This document shows positions 9,592 through 22,027 of a stretch of DNA of 64,000 nt, one piece after another. The DNA is taken from the NCBI GenBank assembly GCA_019044685.2, contig JAGTXX020000009.1, positions 372,001 through 436,000 on the forward strand, given 5' to 3'. Source of the stretch: Nannochloris sp. 'desiccata' (taxonomy: Eukaryota; Chlorophyta; Trebouxiophyceae; Chlorellales; Chlorellaceae). The translations under genes were made by a program, and so were the position numbers. The notes under the pieces were generated by a model, which worked only from the letters and a program-made list of their open reading frames with translations, did not search any database and was not told the origin of the DNA. Numbering within the stretch: position 1 is the first letter of the stretch; every line of letters begins with the position of its first letter.

Positions 9592-11864
9592 TTAAGCTGC
9601 AGGTGTGGGAGGTGCGACAGCAGGCGCCGTAGTGCCGGAGCTACTGCCAGTCCTCTTGACAACTCGCACAGGTGCCAAGCCCTGTAAGTCATCTTCAGTC
9701 ATCAGTTTCCCTTTCTTTATATGGACAGAGCCGTTTAAGTTACTGCCACGTAAACGGACTGAAGGATCGTCTGAAGTAGTAGATTTGCTATTTGCCTTTC
9801 CGGCACGGACCGATGCTTCAGAGTTATATACACGTCCAGCACGGACTGATGCTTCTGCAAGGAAGCCACCAACCGGCTTATCTAGATCTCCATCTGCGGC
9901 GGTATAGTGTCCGAATTTAGATGCAAAGTCTTCACCGCTATCAACTGTCGCACCTAAGAAATGCATTGAAGCAGAGCGGGGCACACCACCACCACCAACG
10001 TTGGCAGCTCCAGCTTTAGCAGCAGTGCCGTTTTCTTTAGCTTTTGCCAAAGAATCTTCGTCGAATGCGACGGATTTAACTCCTTTGCGTCCTTTCCGGC
10101 GAACGCGTTCCACTTCTGGAATAATCAGAGTTGCAGGAGGTCGGGCATAGCGTTTATTGTGAGCAGCATTCCATGTATCAGAAGCGTGGCTAGCAGACCT
10201 GAATAGCCTCTCACCAACTTCAGCAGTATACCAACCAGGGACAACAAGCTCAGGTTCAGGCATCAAGCCCATAATTCCAGCAACGTCAACAGAGGCAAGA
10301 ACTTCAATGCAAGGCTTGCCTCCACGAATAGATGCGGAAGCATTTGAATTGTAAGAACGAACAGAGAGATCTTGAGGAAACGTGGCAGTGCCACCGTTAA
10401 TTGATGGATTCACAGGGCGTGTTGAAGGGCTATCATCCAAAATAGTAGAAGAGCCTCCACCAAAACACCCGCACAAGATGCCACCATTGCTGCTTCCATC
10501 AATATTACCGCCACCATTAGCACCAAGCTGGCTGCTGGAAGGGGAGCCATTGCTTGCCATTCCAGCCTTCTTCGCAGCAGAAGCGACTTGCGGGAAGGTC
10601 ATTCCAGCAGGTAAGATATCAGCAACTACCAAGGTGGTGTCATCTTTCAATCCTCCAAACGCTCTAACAATAGTTTGAATCATCCGTGTGGGTGCTGCCT
10701 CGGTAGACCAAGACCTTGACATACCCCCAGCACGCGACATCTTATCAAAAGCATCCCAAATACCGTCAGAAGCAACCAAAAGACGGCCTCCGGTAGGCGG
10801 GAGCAACACTTGGGTGACGTGGGGAAAAGGCAAGACAGCTTCACCAACATCAAAGTCTCCAATTGCACGAGAGATTGCGAGACCACCAGGCCAGATACGC
10901 AATGGCCCAACACCGCTGGAGTAGTCATCTGCAGGGCCGGTACCCCACATTGCCAATGGGGCGACAATGCCACCCATTGCTTCCACCCGCCGTCTTTCTC
11001 CCTTGTGAGATGCTACACGATGGTCTGCAGAGAGAGACATTGTCTCGTAGCCAGTATCTACAACTGTACGAGAGTCACCAAGACCTGCTGCGGTGACGAG
11101 CCACCCATGTTGCAAGACAACCGTGGCGGTGGCACCGGCATGAATTCCCCGCTGAGCGAAGAGGTGATTCATTTCGACGATGGCTTCTACAAGTGCCAGC
11201 TGTATTCCTTCACGAAACTGAGCATAGCTGTGGTGGTCTACAGGTGGCGGAGTACCTAGGGGAAGTTTAGATTCTACGAGCGGCAGAACTGCGTCGCCGG
11301 CCAACTTTGCTGCATGGACCCCGTTATGCCCATCAAAAACACAATAGAGACTATATGTGTTGGTGGTAGTTCCACACTGAGGACAGGCCGGTGGAAAGTC
11401 TGTCGGGAGCCAGCGGCTACTAGTTCCGACATTGGCGCTATCGAGGTCTCCCACCATGCTTCCTGTCGAAGAAGCCATGGACAGTTGTGAGTGTTCCGTC
11501 AGGTCGCTTCCGGGCCATGGCCGTCTATGTTCTACAAATACAACATCCTGCGATTTATATGGGCGCGAAAAATAAACAATGAGAATGGCTAGGTTATTGA
11601 AAATGTTGAAAATGAAAAGGCTTAGAATGTTATTTTGCGTTCTGCCACGGGCGCATAAATCTCCACTTTATTATTAGAAGGCTGGCGGGCTGCAGCTTCT
11701 CGCCACTACACCAATCCCTCCGACAATTTTTATTTGACAATTTTTCGCGTCATCATCTCCTGCTTACTCACCTCCCCTTTAAGTTCACTCTGCCCTATGC
11801 AGTAGTTACTGTGCGCATGGCAACATGTTGCCGAACACTCTTGCGTCCCAGTGTCTGAGCCCAT
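9592..11864 (-). CDS. PP2C-family protein phosphatase with long C-terminal extension
   Basis: Metal-dependent Ser/Thr phosphatase. The main exon, 11547-9592, contains CVFDGHNG, GATATVVLQHG, GLGDSRTVV, LSADHR, WPGGLAISRAIGDFD, VASDGIWDA and LKDDTTLVVADI, the PP2C motifs in order. The order and wording resemble the plant group that includes Arabidopsis PP2C 5/12. An ATG lies inside the exon at 11478, but coding-looking sequence (VFVEHRRPWPG) continues upstream to a CGCAG acceptor. It joins in phase 0 to a 31-codon exon at 11864-11772 with a perfect GTGAGTAAG donor. The full product would be 682 residues. After the catalytic domain come about 340 residues rich in Gly/Ser and basic clusters, including a duplicated motif (EASVRAGRVYNS/EASVRAGKANS). 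Catalytic call secure; first exon likely. Confidence 0.88.
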
Positions 11865-12606
11865 CTCTCCCTCCAAAAAGGTTCAAGGGCTTCAAACCAG
11901 CTCCAAATAGTAAGATAAATGCGTGTGCGATAGACACCGGAAATGATTGTTTATAATTTTTAGTAAATCTAGGAATAAAACGGGCGAGAAAAATGCAATA
12001 GTCAAGCCCACATGCTTCCACATGATCATAATGCGCTTCGAGTTTTTGCTCGACCAGGGTCTAGCCTGAGCTCCCCCTATTTTCAAAGAGGCCAAGGCCC
12101 GGGGTAGAGGATCTATATTTGCCGCCACCGATCATAAGGGAACACAAAGCTCTAAGTAGTTGCAGATTGGCCGAAATGGATGAAATGCAATGAGCCATCC
12201 TTGAATACAATACACTCTTCCTGAGGATTTTTTATTTCTATTTTACAAACCTTATCACCCCCGCCGTTTTAGAAGGGTCTTCTATAGGACTGACAACTAT
12301 CACTCTTATGGAAGATGCAAATTTAGGAGATTGTCTTTTGCCATTACATTAAAAGGGAAAGAAAGAGCTATCATATTCGGAAAAGAACGAAAAGGACGGG
12401 TTGAAAAAGAATCTCGGCCTAGGTTTAATTCAGAGGCCAACCAAGAGAGGCCAACCATTAAACAACTCTTAAATAATTATTTGAATTTAGAAAAGCATCT
12501 TAATACTGAAAATCTATGACCTACGCAAGTATTTTTCCTCTTGAATGACAATAGAGGAAGAAGAAAAATAAAGAAAATGCCTAATTTCAAATGTTTTTTT
12601 AATTTT
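11865..12606. other. Intergenic region between PP2C start and AK-HSDH stop
   Basis: 742 bases: PP2C promoter side plus the 3' flank of the aspartokinase gene. AT-rich, with no credible open frame. Nothing recognised. Confidence 0.4.
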
Positions 12607-15502
12607 TTAAGATGCCGCACCCAAATAGGCAGCAAGTCGTAACAAATCCGAAAACACACCGCCCGCAGTCACCTCAGCACCAGCACCAGGTCCTCTAATG
12701 ATCAAAGGCTGTGCCTTATATCTACCTGTAGTGAATGCAATGATATTATCACTGCCAGTCAGCTGAGCAAAGGCATGATCTTTCGGGTATCTCCTCAACT
12801 CCACACTTCCTTTCTTATTAACCATATCTACCACCCCGACATACCGTAAACATTCCCCTGCAGCATCAGCTTCAGCAAGCATTTTACCCATGTCGCCGTC
12901 AAATTCAGGTAATCGGGACATGTACTCCTCTGCTGTGGCACATCCCTGGAGCGGCTCAGGCACAAGAGATTCAATGGGGACATCCTCAAGTTCAATACTC
13001 ATGCCTGCTTCGCGGGCAAGGATGGTGACCTTACGTGCAACATCAACACCAGCAAGATCATCACGAGGATCGGGTTCAGTATACCCTGCTGCGCGTGCTT
13101 CGCCCACAACTTCAGAGAAAGATCTCGTGTCAGAGCCAAATGTGTTGAAGATGTACGACAAAGTACCGGAAAAGATGCCTTCAATTTTTTCAACTTTATC
13201 ACCCGTGCCTACGAGATGTTGTAACGTACCAAGCACGGGTAACCCAGCACCGACGGTACCTTCGTAGAAGTAGTGAATATAGGAAGTACGCTGGTGCTGT
13301 TTCAGTTCCTGGTATCTGGCCAAAGAACCTGAGTTGAGCTTTTTATTAGGGGTAATCACGTGAATACCCCTCCGCATCCAATCCAGATACTTTGCAGGAG
13401 GTTCCTCAGCAGCAGTGCAATCCACTATGACGGTATTCGGCACGTGATTTGCTGACAAATGAGCTGCAAATCGGTCCAAATCAACAGGTTCTCCTTTTGA
13501 TGCAAAATCTTCCTGCCAGGTAGAAAGATCAAGAGGCTCATCAGATAACAGCATTTTCTTGGACGATACTAAACCTAAAACACGAATATCCAGTTTATAT
13601 TCGTTTTGAAGCTTGTCAAGCTGATCTTGGATCTGTTGTAAGAAGGTAGCCCCGATCAAGCCCGGCCCCACCAGACCAACACCGATGGGAAGAGCGTTTC
13701 GGTAGAATCTACCATGGACAGCACGCAAAGCACGCTCAGCATCTTTTTGATCAATCAAAGCGGTAATGTTAAACTCAGAGCTGCCTTGAGCAATAGCACG
13801 GACGTTGATATTAGCCTTGGCTAAAGCATCAAACAGAGTGGCAGCTACTCCACGACGAGAGGCCATCTGTTGTCCTACTACAGCAAGGATACAGCAATCA
13901 TCAATCGCTTCTACCGCAGAGATACGTCCAGAGGAAATAGCATCTGAAAATCGTTTTCGTAAAGAAGCAACAGCGCGTTCGCTGTCATTTCCTTTCACGG
14001 CAAAGCATACGCTATGCTCAGATGAGGCCTGTGAAATCATGATAGCATTGATATTGGCATCCCTAATAGTAGAGAAGATAGTAGCTGCTGTACCAGGGAC
14101 ACCAACCATACCAGTTCCTTCTACATTAATCAAAGAAACATTCTCGATAGTAGCGAATCCTTTAACGCCAACTGTGTCAGCCCCGATAGGCACGCTTTGC
14201 CCGTCACTGATGACAGTACCAGCCGCAGACAAATTAAAGAAATTACGAATAGTAATAGGAATACCGTACTTCATAGCAGGTAAGGTAGTACGAGGGTGCA
14301 ATACATTTGCACCAAAGTACGACAGCTCCCAGGCTTCGTGGTAGGACAGGTGGCGTAAACAGATGGCTTCGCTAACTTTTCTAGGATCGGCTGAATACAC
14401 CCCATCAACATCAGTCCAAATACTGATATGCCCAGCTTGGAATAACGCCCCAATAATAGTAGCAGAGTAATCAGAGCCATTACGTTTTAATGTGGTAGCC
14501 TGTCCTGCGGGATTTTTTGCAATGAAGCCGGTAGCTATGATAATGTTGGGAACTCCGTGGAGAGAAGTCCACATATCGAGTTTTTTATTAGACATATCGT
14601 ACTGAACATCAACGGAGTTGCCATCAGAGGTAGGGGTAACGACAAGGACGTCGCGAGTATCCATGAATTTGGCATTGGCACCCATCTGGCGACATTTGGC
14701 AGCAGTGAGTTGAGCACACCACAATTCTCCGTGACCCACGACAAATTCTTCAAAGGCATCAGTAGACATACCAGCAATAGAAATAGCGTGTAACATGGCC
14801 TTTAAATTTGAAATGTCGTCTAAAAGCTTAGCGACAAAGTCATTTAAGTCTTTGCTATCCCCAAGAAGAAGACGGGCGGTGTCTACATGCTTTTCTTGTA
14901 AGGCAGCGAGGTCTAATAGGAACCCTTCATCCTGACGTGCAGCTTTGTTGACCATATTGATGAGGAGATCAGTGACCTTGACAGGGGAAGAAGGGCTGCT
15001 GCCCATTGCTGAGACTACAACAACTTTGGAACCGCAAGAGTCGGCCATGAGATATTTAGCAATGTTCTCAATGCGCTCGGCATTCGCAACGCAAGTGCCA
15101 CCAAATTTGTGTACCTGTGTTGAGCACGGTGTAAAGAAGGTTAATTGGCGTGGAATTCATATAAATGTAGAGTATTTGTAGGCGAACTTCTGAGAGTTCA
15201 TGTGATGGGTGAATTGTGCAAAGACAACCCAAGATAGTGATGCGTACCTGCCAGTGTCCACCGCGAGACCATGTGTTTACGGCATCTTTTGATGATGGCT
15301 CAGCAATAGTAGCACGCACAGTGCGGATGATTGCTCTTCCAGACGAGGACGTCTTCCTTTGAGATGGCTGACAACTAATTCCGGCAGCTAAAGGCTGTCC
15401 GAGCACTGTGGATTGGTTTTTGAAGCTCAATCTGCTGCACTTAGGTACATGACTTTGCTTAGTAACTAGGGGGTGCTGCCCCAACATATTAAAAGACTGC
15501 AT
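12607..15502 (-). CDS. AK-HSDH: Bifunctional aspartokinase-homoserine dehydrogenase, plastid-targeted
   Basis: Catalyses the first (aspartate to aspartyl phosphate) and third (semialdehyde to homoserine) steps towards threonine, methionine and isoleucine. Two exons, 15502-15248 and 15114-12607 (phase 0), give 920 residues. The first exon is a Ser/Arg-rich transit-like peptide; its last codons join to VHKFGGTCVANAERI, the aspartokinase signature. Then come the kinase core (VVVVSAMGSSPSS, RNGSDYSATIIG, WTDVDGVYSADPR), two ACT regulatory repeats (around ENVSLINVEGTGMVG and CCILAVVGQQMASR) and the HSDH part (GVGLVGPGLIG for NAD(P), EGTVGAGLPVLGTL, EGIFSGTLSYIFNTF). The domain order is that of plant and enterobacterial fusions. 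Threonine feedback through the ACT pair is expected from the family. Length is normal and no key motif is missing. Confidence 0.97.
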
Positions 15503-15819
15503 CTAAGCAGATGGGTTTGGCAATTTCCCTAAATAATGCCACCGCCCAAGGCGTTTGTAATATGAACTTGGCAGAAAATAAAATTCTCTTTTGCTTACAG
15601 CAACGCGTAATACCAGTTCAAATACCGGCGATCAAAGGCGACTACATCGTCCGCCCCACTTGTTTTGTTCGTGGACCGAAGGCACACTCCCTTATTTTAT
15701 TTTTCAAGCACGTTCAAAATTTTCATTGAAAATAATCTTCTCCAGTATTGTTGCAATACACGTCATTACGTACATTCCATTCCCTATCTACATGAGATCC
15801 CTATGCCCAACGATTGAAT
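15503..15819. promoter_or_regulatory. Upstream region of AK-HSDH and 3' flank of the next gene
   Basis: 317 bases with no convincing open frame. It must contain the AK-HSDH promoter, and because the next gene is also on the minus strand, that gene's 3' end as well. No motif named. Confidence 0.4.
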
Positions 15820-16732
15820 TTATTTAAGCGCTTTCTTTTCATTGATTGCCAACCACACCGCCAATGCACAAAGTCCCGAATACAACAAATCTGGCCCAAT
15901 AGAAGGCTCAGAACTCGCCAGATCAGCCCCCACATCTGCTGCCAGCAAGAAACCAAGCACTAGAAACAAATAAAACCTGATTGGAGAACTCATTTCCTGT
16001 TGTGCAGGCTCAATTACTCGTTGCGCTCTCAATTTTAACATCTCGCTGCTCTCCCCCAGTGGCCTCTTCTTATCAGTTTGATACAAATTCTTGAAAAATT
16101 GACCTTCACTACGTGTTGCGTTCATGTCGACTTCCCATTCGTTGAATTCTGCATCTTTTGCTGCTTGTTCTTCTCTACTCTTTCGTAGCTGTTCTGTAAA
16201 TTCATCGGCTTCCTTATTGATGTCGGCCAGAGCAGAATCAAATGCCACGTCTCCTCGCATTTTTGTCAGCTCAGCAAGACGCTCCATCTCTTCTTTGGCT
16301 TCGTCGGCGAGCTCTTTTAACCTATCGCCGCTTTCTTCTACATATTCTTCAACCTGGAGAAAAATAAAAGAGGGGGAGAGCTGGTGAAAGGTTTCAAGGA
16401 AATTTGCGGTGATTCTTTTTGCAAGTGATTGAGGCAAAGAACCAATTCTACAGGTTTCCGCGTTGTTACTTTGCTGATAAGGGTATTTTTAACTAGATGC
16501 ATACCTGTTTCTTTCCGATCTCGAATTTAATCATGTTTATAAGAGCATCTTGGACGTCGGGGTTGCCCTTGTCGTCGGGAGGTGGTGTTTGAAAATCACC
16601 GCCAGCTTGAACTGTACCGGCGGGCCTATGGCGTGGCATAAGAGTCACGTTTATAAAATGATATTTTAATAAAGGCGCACTCTGTTTAAGAAAAGACGTG
16701 CTAGCTTTCGGTGTTGCGAAACAAGGATTCAT
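15820..16732 (-). CDS. Conserved plastid membrane protein of unknown function
   Basis: Two exons (16732-16505 and 16353-15820, phase 0) give 253 residues. The N-terminus (MNPCFATPKASTSFLKQ) is Ser/Thr/Lys-rich like a transit peptide. A conserved-looking block DVQDALINMIKFEIGKKQ leads into a long charged coiled coil (VEEYVEESGDRLKELADEA onward), then EGQFFKNLYQ and two C-terminal hydrophobic segments (FYLFLVLGFLLAADVGADL and LYSGLCALAVWLAI). The combination recalls a plant chloroplast family of unknown function (Arabidopsis At5g08540 is the member I have in mind; tentative). Probably anchored in a plastid membrane with the coiled coil in the stroma. It shares a divergent upstream region with VPS11. 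Confidence 0.8.
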
Positions 16733-17094
16733 TTGGAATTCAGTTTTAAATTTAACTGTGGCGAGGAGACGTATATTAGCAGGTTAGCGCGTGTATCGGA
16801 TCTGCAGAGTTTTCAAAAGGATTTCTATAAGAAATAACTGTGTGCTTGTTCGTTAATATCGTCTTGAAACTCGAACAGTGTGGAACAGCCCAGTCACGAG
16901 CTAGCCAAACCATAAAACAGACAGCTTCTCTCGCACACGCTGCAATTTAAATACTTGATACATAATCAAAGTAGATCAGAAAGCGTGTTAAGTGCTCGTT
17001 AACTTTCCGATCTCCCTTTTGATCAGATCTCGTCCGTAATTAATTATTGCCCTTCGAACAAACAAAAACCCATTTCTAGGTTGTTGCTTCAATT
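16733..17094. promoter_or_regulatory. Divergent promoter region, plastid protein / VPS11
   Basis: 362 bases between two start codons facing away from each other. AT-rich, no open frame, no nameable element. Confidence 0.45.
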
Positions 17095-20000
17095 ATGGCA
17101 TCTATTGGGTGGAAGAAGTTCAAGTTCTTTGACGAGGAGAGGCATACTGGAGCTCCATTTCCAGAAGGAGTAACTACGGCTTGTGCTGGCATCAACGACG
17201 ATGTTTGGCTGGCCTGTGCAGACGGCCTTGTCGTGTGTATGGATAGAGACTTGAGTATAAAGTCTACATTCCCTGCATTCAAAGGGAAAGTGCATCATCT
17301 CAATGTCTCAAAGGTAAGAAGCATCTTAAGCATCATTTTAATAATATATTTTTTACTTCCCATCATCGTCCTGGGAATAATTTACTTATTTTATTTAATT
17401 AATTCTTTTTCGCTAATCTAGGGCAAGCTTGTAGCTCTTGGAGAAGAAGCAGAAGGTTTAAGATCTCTCACTTTAAAAATTTGGGATATCTCCAACTTAC
17501 GATCAGGCACGACCCCGCCTGCTCCTGCATCTCAGAAATTGTTCGCCGCCAGCAAACTGCCCGAAGGCACCCTCCAAGCTGCCGCAGCCTACGTTGACGA
17601 ATGGCCTGCAGTGTCTGTTGCTCTAGGAACATCTGCATCTGGCGTTCATATCTATAAAGGAGACGCTACAAAAGGAAAATTAACCCCTGCACCCTTTGGC
17701 TGTCGTGTTCTCCGTGGCGGAGGAGGAGACACCAGTACTGGTGCTCCTCAAAAGAGTGGTAGCAGTCCACCAAGTGGTATAACTGCAGTGCATTTTGCAG
17801 GATCAGGTAACTCATTACATCTGTTTGCTCTTACAGCAGGCTCTTTAGCAGCTATAAGCCTTGCTACTGGCCAATTCTTACTAGAGGATGAGTGCGGTGC
17901 TGTCCCTGGGTGTGCTGCAGTTACCAGTGGCGGGGAACTTCTTGTTGCAGGAAGTGATGCAGTGCATTTCTACACAGCAGAAGAAGGGAGGAAAGCTGCG
18001 GTCGCGATAAAGGGTAGCAAACATGCTGTAGTTGCATTTAGACATTATATAGCGGCAGCAGTGCCAGACGACTCCTCAGCAACTTCCAGCAGTTCTAGCA
18101 GCAACAATGCTGCTAGAAGTATAGTCTTACGTATATTTGATGCTTCTAATAAAGTAGTTGCAGCTACAGCTACAATAAACCCTCCATTAAAGTGGATTGT
18201 AGCAGGCAGCCGAGGCATCCTTACCGCTGACAGCTCTGGCGCCGCCATTCGATTTTGGGAAAAACCACTAGAGCAACGATTAGAGTCCTTATTCCGTAGT
18301 AGATCATTCCAATTAGCCCTCCGAATTGCGCAAATGGAAAGTGCGAGTGTGAAAACAATAGCAGAAGTTAAAAGATATTTTGGCGACTTTCTTTATAGTA
18401 AGCGGGACTATGATGCAGCTGCAGTACAATATGCAGGTACAGTTGGGGTACTTGAACCGTCCTATGTGATACAAAAGTTCTTAGATGCACAGAGAGTGCA
18501 TAATTTGACAACCTATTTGGAAGCTGTCCATGAAGAGGTGAGAAAGAAAGAAAGAAAGAAAGAAAGAAAAAATTTCTTATGTTTCGTTTCCGCCCACAAG
18601 CTAAATTATTTCAATTTCCTTTTTTCTTTCTTAATAGGGCATTGCCACTGCAGACCACACGACGTTACTTCTTAACTGCTACACTAAGCTGCGTGATGTT
18701 TCCAAAATCGATCAATTTGTCCAGCAAGCAAACAAGACTTCTCCACTAAAAGGGAGTGGTGGTGGCTTCCAGAGTGGTACCCATTTGCCTTATGATGCCT
18801 CTGCTGCCATCGCTGTGCTTCATTCTGCTGGCTACAACGACCACGCTGTCTTTGTAGCTCTCGCTGCAGGCCGTACAGATGACTATCTCTCCATTTTACT
18901 AGAAGATTGCCACCGATTTGATGAAGGGTTGAAATATATTCGAGGTCTCGGCAGACGTCGTGCTGCTGCTGCACTTCACAAATTTGGGAATTTGTTGTTG
19001 CAAGGCGATTCTGTTGCAACGACAACATTGCTCATGGAACTATGCCTTCCTGCTACTACTACTACCACTACTTCTAATACACCTTCTACTACGAGTCGTA
19101 CTGCAGGAACTAGTACGTCTGAACAGCAACACCTAGACCAACGAGAACTAAAACGACAAGAAGAAGAAGAAGATGCCAAGTTTGTTGCTAATTTAACAAA
19201 TTTTACACATCTGTACACAGAGCGACCAGATGACCTTCAATATGCCTGTGTGACCATCCTTGCTATGGGCCACCCTGATTTACCCTCGAAACAGACATTG
19301 TACCACACATTATTAGATTTGTACCTCTGTACTACGAGCGGCAGCACCACAACACATAGTGATGATTCTACTAATAAAAGCCAAATTACTCGTTCTGCTG
19401 CTACACTCCCAGACGCTGGCGGTCCAAAAAGCGCAATGCCTGCTGGGCATGCTGAGGCTTTAGATTTATTAAAGAGAGGATGGCAACCTGGTCAAGATCC
19501 TGCGTACGACGTTGATCGTGCATTGACCACATGTCGACTTCACGAATTCCCCCAAGGACTGGTGTTTTTATATACAAATAGAAGAGATTTTAGGGAAGCT
19601 GCGGCGGTGTTGGCGGATGCACATGACTGGCCGGCACTGCTAGAAATTTGCCACGTACACGGATCTGCTGCGACTGGTGGGGATCCTGAAGTTTGGCATG
19701 ATGCTTTGGAACAATTATCTTCCCCTGCAGCAGCCAGCCCTGGTGCAGATGCAGCCTTAAGGGAGCTTCTGAGTCGAATAGAGGCTGAGGAGGTGATGCC
19801 TCCGATGGCCGTACTGCCTATATTGGCTAAAAATCCACATTTACGTTTAGAACTCGTACGAGATTACGTCATCCGAGCATTAGAAAATGAGAATCGTACT
19901 ATTACAGCGGATGTAGAGGAAGCCCAGCGGTTGAAAGAGGAAGTTAGAAAAGCAGAGGATGCAGTGAAGAAGCTGACCACTGAACCGGTTATTTTTCAGT

Positions 20001-20293
20001 CGAGTAGAGATTCACAAACAGGCGCTCCGTTAGAAGTACCATCTGTTCATTTCCTATGTGGTCATTCCTTTAATTTACGTACACTTGGGGATGGGGCCGA
20101 GGGGCAGGAATGTCCTTTATGTGCTTCAGAGCATAGGAAAATAAGAGAACTACAGCAAAGTCACCGCGCGGCGGCAGGTGATACTGATGCATTCTTCAGG
20201 CAACTGAAGGCAGCGCCCGACGGGTTTGGACTTGTAGCTGAGTATTTTGGGAAAGGTTTGCTTAATAATACATCAGTTTCTACTAGAAGGTAG
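17095..20293 (+). CDS. VPS11: Vacuolar sorting protein VPS11 (HOPS/CORVET core subunit)
   Basis: Core of the HOPS and CORVET tethers, which dock late endosomes and vacuoles. Three exons (17095-17313, 17422-18537, 18638-20293) give 996 residues, about the usual length. It opens with GWKKFKFFDEE, then an N-terminal beta-propeller (LTLKIWDIS, SRGILTADSSGAAIRFWEK), the clathrin-heavy-chain-type helical repeats (FQLALRIAQMES, YSKRDYDAAAVQYAGT, RLELVRDYVIRALENE), and a C-terminal remnant of the RING: VHFLCGHSF and ECPLC. The usual first CxxC pair is replaced by FQSSRDSQTG and the central HxxC is absent, so the RING appears degenerate. Intron 2 begins with a GAAA microsatellite. The repeat region has long Thr/Ser tracts (TTTTTTTSN), likely loops. 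Confidence 0.95.
18542..18569 (+). repeat. (GAAA)n microsatellite
   Basis: About seven tandem GAAA units immediately after the donor of VPS11 intron 2. The run continues into an A-tract. Confidence 0.9.
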
Positions 20294-20536
20294 TGTAGAG
20301 CTATTCTTCTTTGTTGCATTTTAAAGTAAATCGTTTACATCATCTCGGCATTATAAAAATTTCACACAAAAAAGAAGAAGGGAACGCACATCACGGAAAG
20401 GGAATCGCCTAAAATACAAAAGGGATTGGGGTCTAGATAACATTTTAGTTAATACAATAGAAGGAGGGTCGCTACAGGGGATTCGGAACGCAAAAAAAAC
20501 GTGATTGAGTATTGTACACTTTAAAACTACATTCAT

Positions 20537-20914
20537 TTATTTCTGAGTTTTGTCAGTTGCCTTGCCGGAAGTGAGCTTGTCGAGTTTACTTCGACGGGAC
20601 TTTTCAGACTTTTCAATTTCATCCTCGTATTTCTCAGCATCCTTTCTCATGCCGCGGTAATAAACCCAGTTCATAGAAGCGTAGAATAAAACTCCACCTG
20701 TGATAACACGAGCTACAAGGGGGACAATAGCAAAGGCTTGCACCTGGACTTGGCCGCGGCGCTTGGAGGACATGGTGGACTTAGAAGGAGAAAGTAAGCT
20801 GGCAGTGTTGCGAGGACGCATTGGAGCGCCAGCAACTGATCCTCGAAGAGAACATGTTGTTGTGGTTTTGGGTGCGGTCATAGGGAAGCGGGAAGTAGCA
20901 AGGACGGAAGCCAT
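20537..20914 (-). CDS. Small single-span plastid protein, function unknown
   Basis: Single exon, 125 residues. The first 55-60 residues are Ser/Thr/Arg/Lys-rich with almost no acidic residues (MASVLATSRFPMTAPKTT), a typical transit peptide. They are followed by one hydrophobic segment (AIVPLVARVITGGVLFYASM), the motif NWVYYRGMRKDAEKYEDE and a highly charged C-terminal helix ending KATDKTQK. This suggests an integral plastid (thylakoid or envelope) protein with a soluble charged tail. I do not recognise the family. A matrix or mitochondrial location cannot be excluded from sequence alone. Confidence 0.8.
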   Translation of the reverse strand: MASVLATSRFPMTAPKTTTTCSLRGSVAGAPMRPRNTASLLSPSKSTMSSKRRGQVQVQAFAIVPLVARVITGGVLFYASMNWVYYRGMRKDAEKYEDEIEKSEKSRRSKLDKLTSGKATDKTQK

Positions 20915-22027
20915 TGAAGTTAGATTGTTTGAATCGAGAAGTAAACTAACAGGGCAAAGTAAGCTTGATTATTATTTATTATTATGCTAAGCAGAGTGTC
21001 AATATCGGGTATTTGTAGCTTGTAAAAGCTTTACAAGTCGTTGAAGCTTCATAGAAACGACAAAAGAGTTGGCCAGGCACTGGGTCCAGTCATCTGGCGC
21101 TTCAATCGTTGACACTCTGCGTGACTCAGTGACTGTCGATGACAGTTTCAATCGTTGACGGCTTCATTGTTGCAGTTAACCAATGCATTTTAGTTCATTA
21201 CCTCACTATACATTCAACATGCCCGGATAAATATTTAGAAAGCCAAGAGGAGTGCTCTTTTGCATACATCAAAATAAAAACAAGCACCATGGAAAGAATT
21301 AAAAAAATCCACCGAAACAATCAAAGGATGAATGTGCAAAACTTTTGAGATAAACAAAGCAAAAGTTGCACAGAGACTAAAATGCACTACAGCAAACGAG
21401 CTGGACTGGGTGTCCAGATGGTGGGGGGCAAAGGCTTCGGCCGCCTAGATAAGCGGCTTACTTCTTTTCTAGTTTTTCTAGTCTTTGTTCGAATCTCTTT
21501 CTCCATGTTCTCGACGACCCACCAATTTGTATCCCACAGCCGTTTATCAGAATCCCGATATTGGTTGTGGGCTATCTGGCGGTCAGCGCGTAGGATACCC
21601 GAAAGCTGGCACGTCTCAGAAAGCCGATATCAAGGTTTTGCAGTTGGCAGTTTCTCTTCTGTTGATAAGATCAGTGCATCAATTGTTACAGTACGACTAC
21701 GCAATTAAAAAAACAAAGAAAATTGCATATCCATATGAAACGAAATTGCATGTTAAAAACATATTCCAAACCTTTCTGGGAATAAAAAGGGTGGCGGGAA
21801 GTGAAAAACAAACTAATATAAGGTTCTTTCTCTTATATCTCTCGGGAGGTGGTATTAATTAATGGGTGCTGTGCATCTTTAGCAAACAAGTGTACAATAT
21901 ATCTTTCTAAAAAAATTGCTTATATAGCTGAACTCAGCCGCTACTACTGCCTAAAATAAGTTTTCCTTTATCTCTTCCAAACACCAAAAACGCCGGAAAA
22001 AGAAAAGAGAAGCATATTTTTCTTTAT
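20915..22027. other. 1.1 kb non-coding stretch with small repeats
   Basis: Upstream of the small plastid gene and downstream of ATP synthase delta. It holds a perfect hairpin at 21019-21037 (CTTGTAAA, AGC, TTTACAAG) and two copies of TTCAATCGTTGAC near 21103 and 21149. Open frames here have no coding character. No tRNA found. Confidence 0.5.
21019..21037. repeat. Perfect 8-bp inverted repeat
   Basis: CTTGTAAA and TTTACAAG separated by AGC. About 105 bases upstream of the start codon of the small plastid gene, so it may be a promoter dyad; no factor known. Confidence 0.5.

Noticed and set aside
11806..12128. Open frames upstream of PP2C (starting at a GTG at 12128 and inside 11806-12021)
   Set aside because: They overlap the chosen first exon in other frames, begin without ATG in the first case, and have no donor that joins the catalytic exon in phase.
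21470..21510. tRNA-like T-loop word GTTCGAATC
   Set aside because: Flanks cannot pair to a T-arm or acceptor stem; no anticodon arm found.
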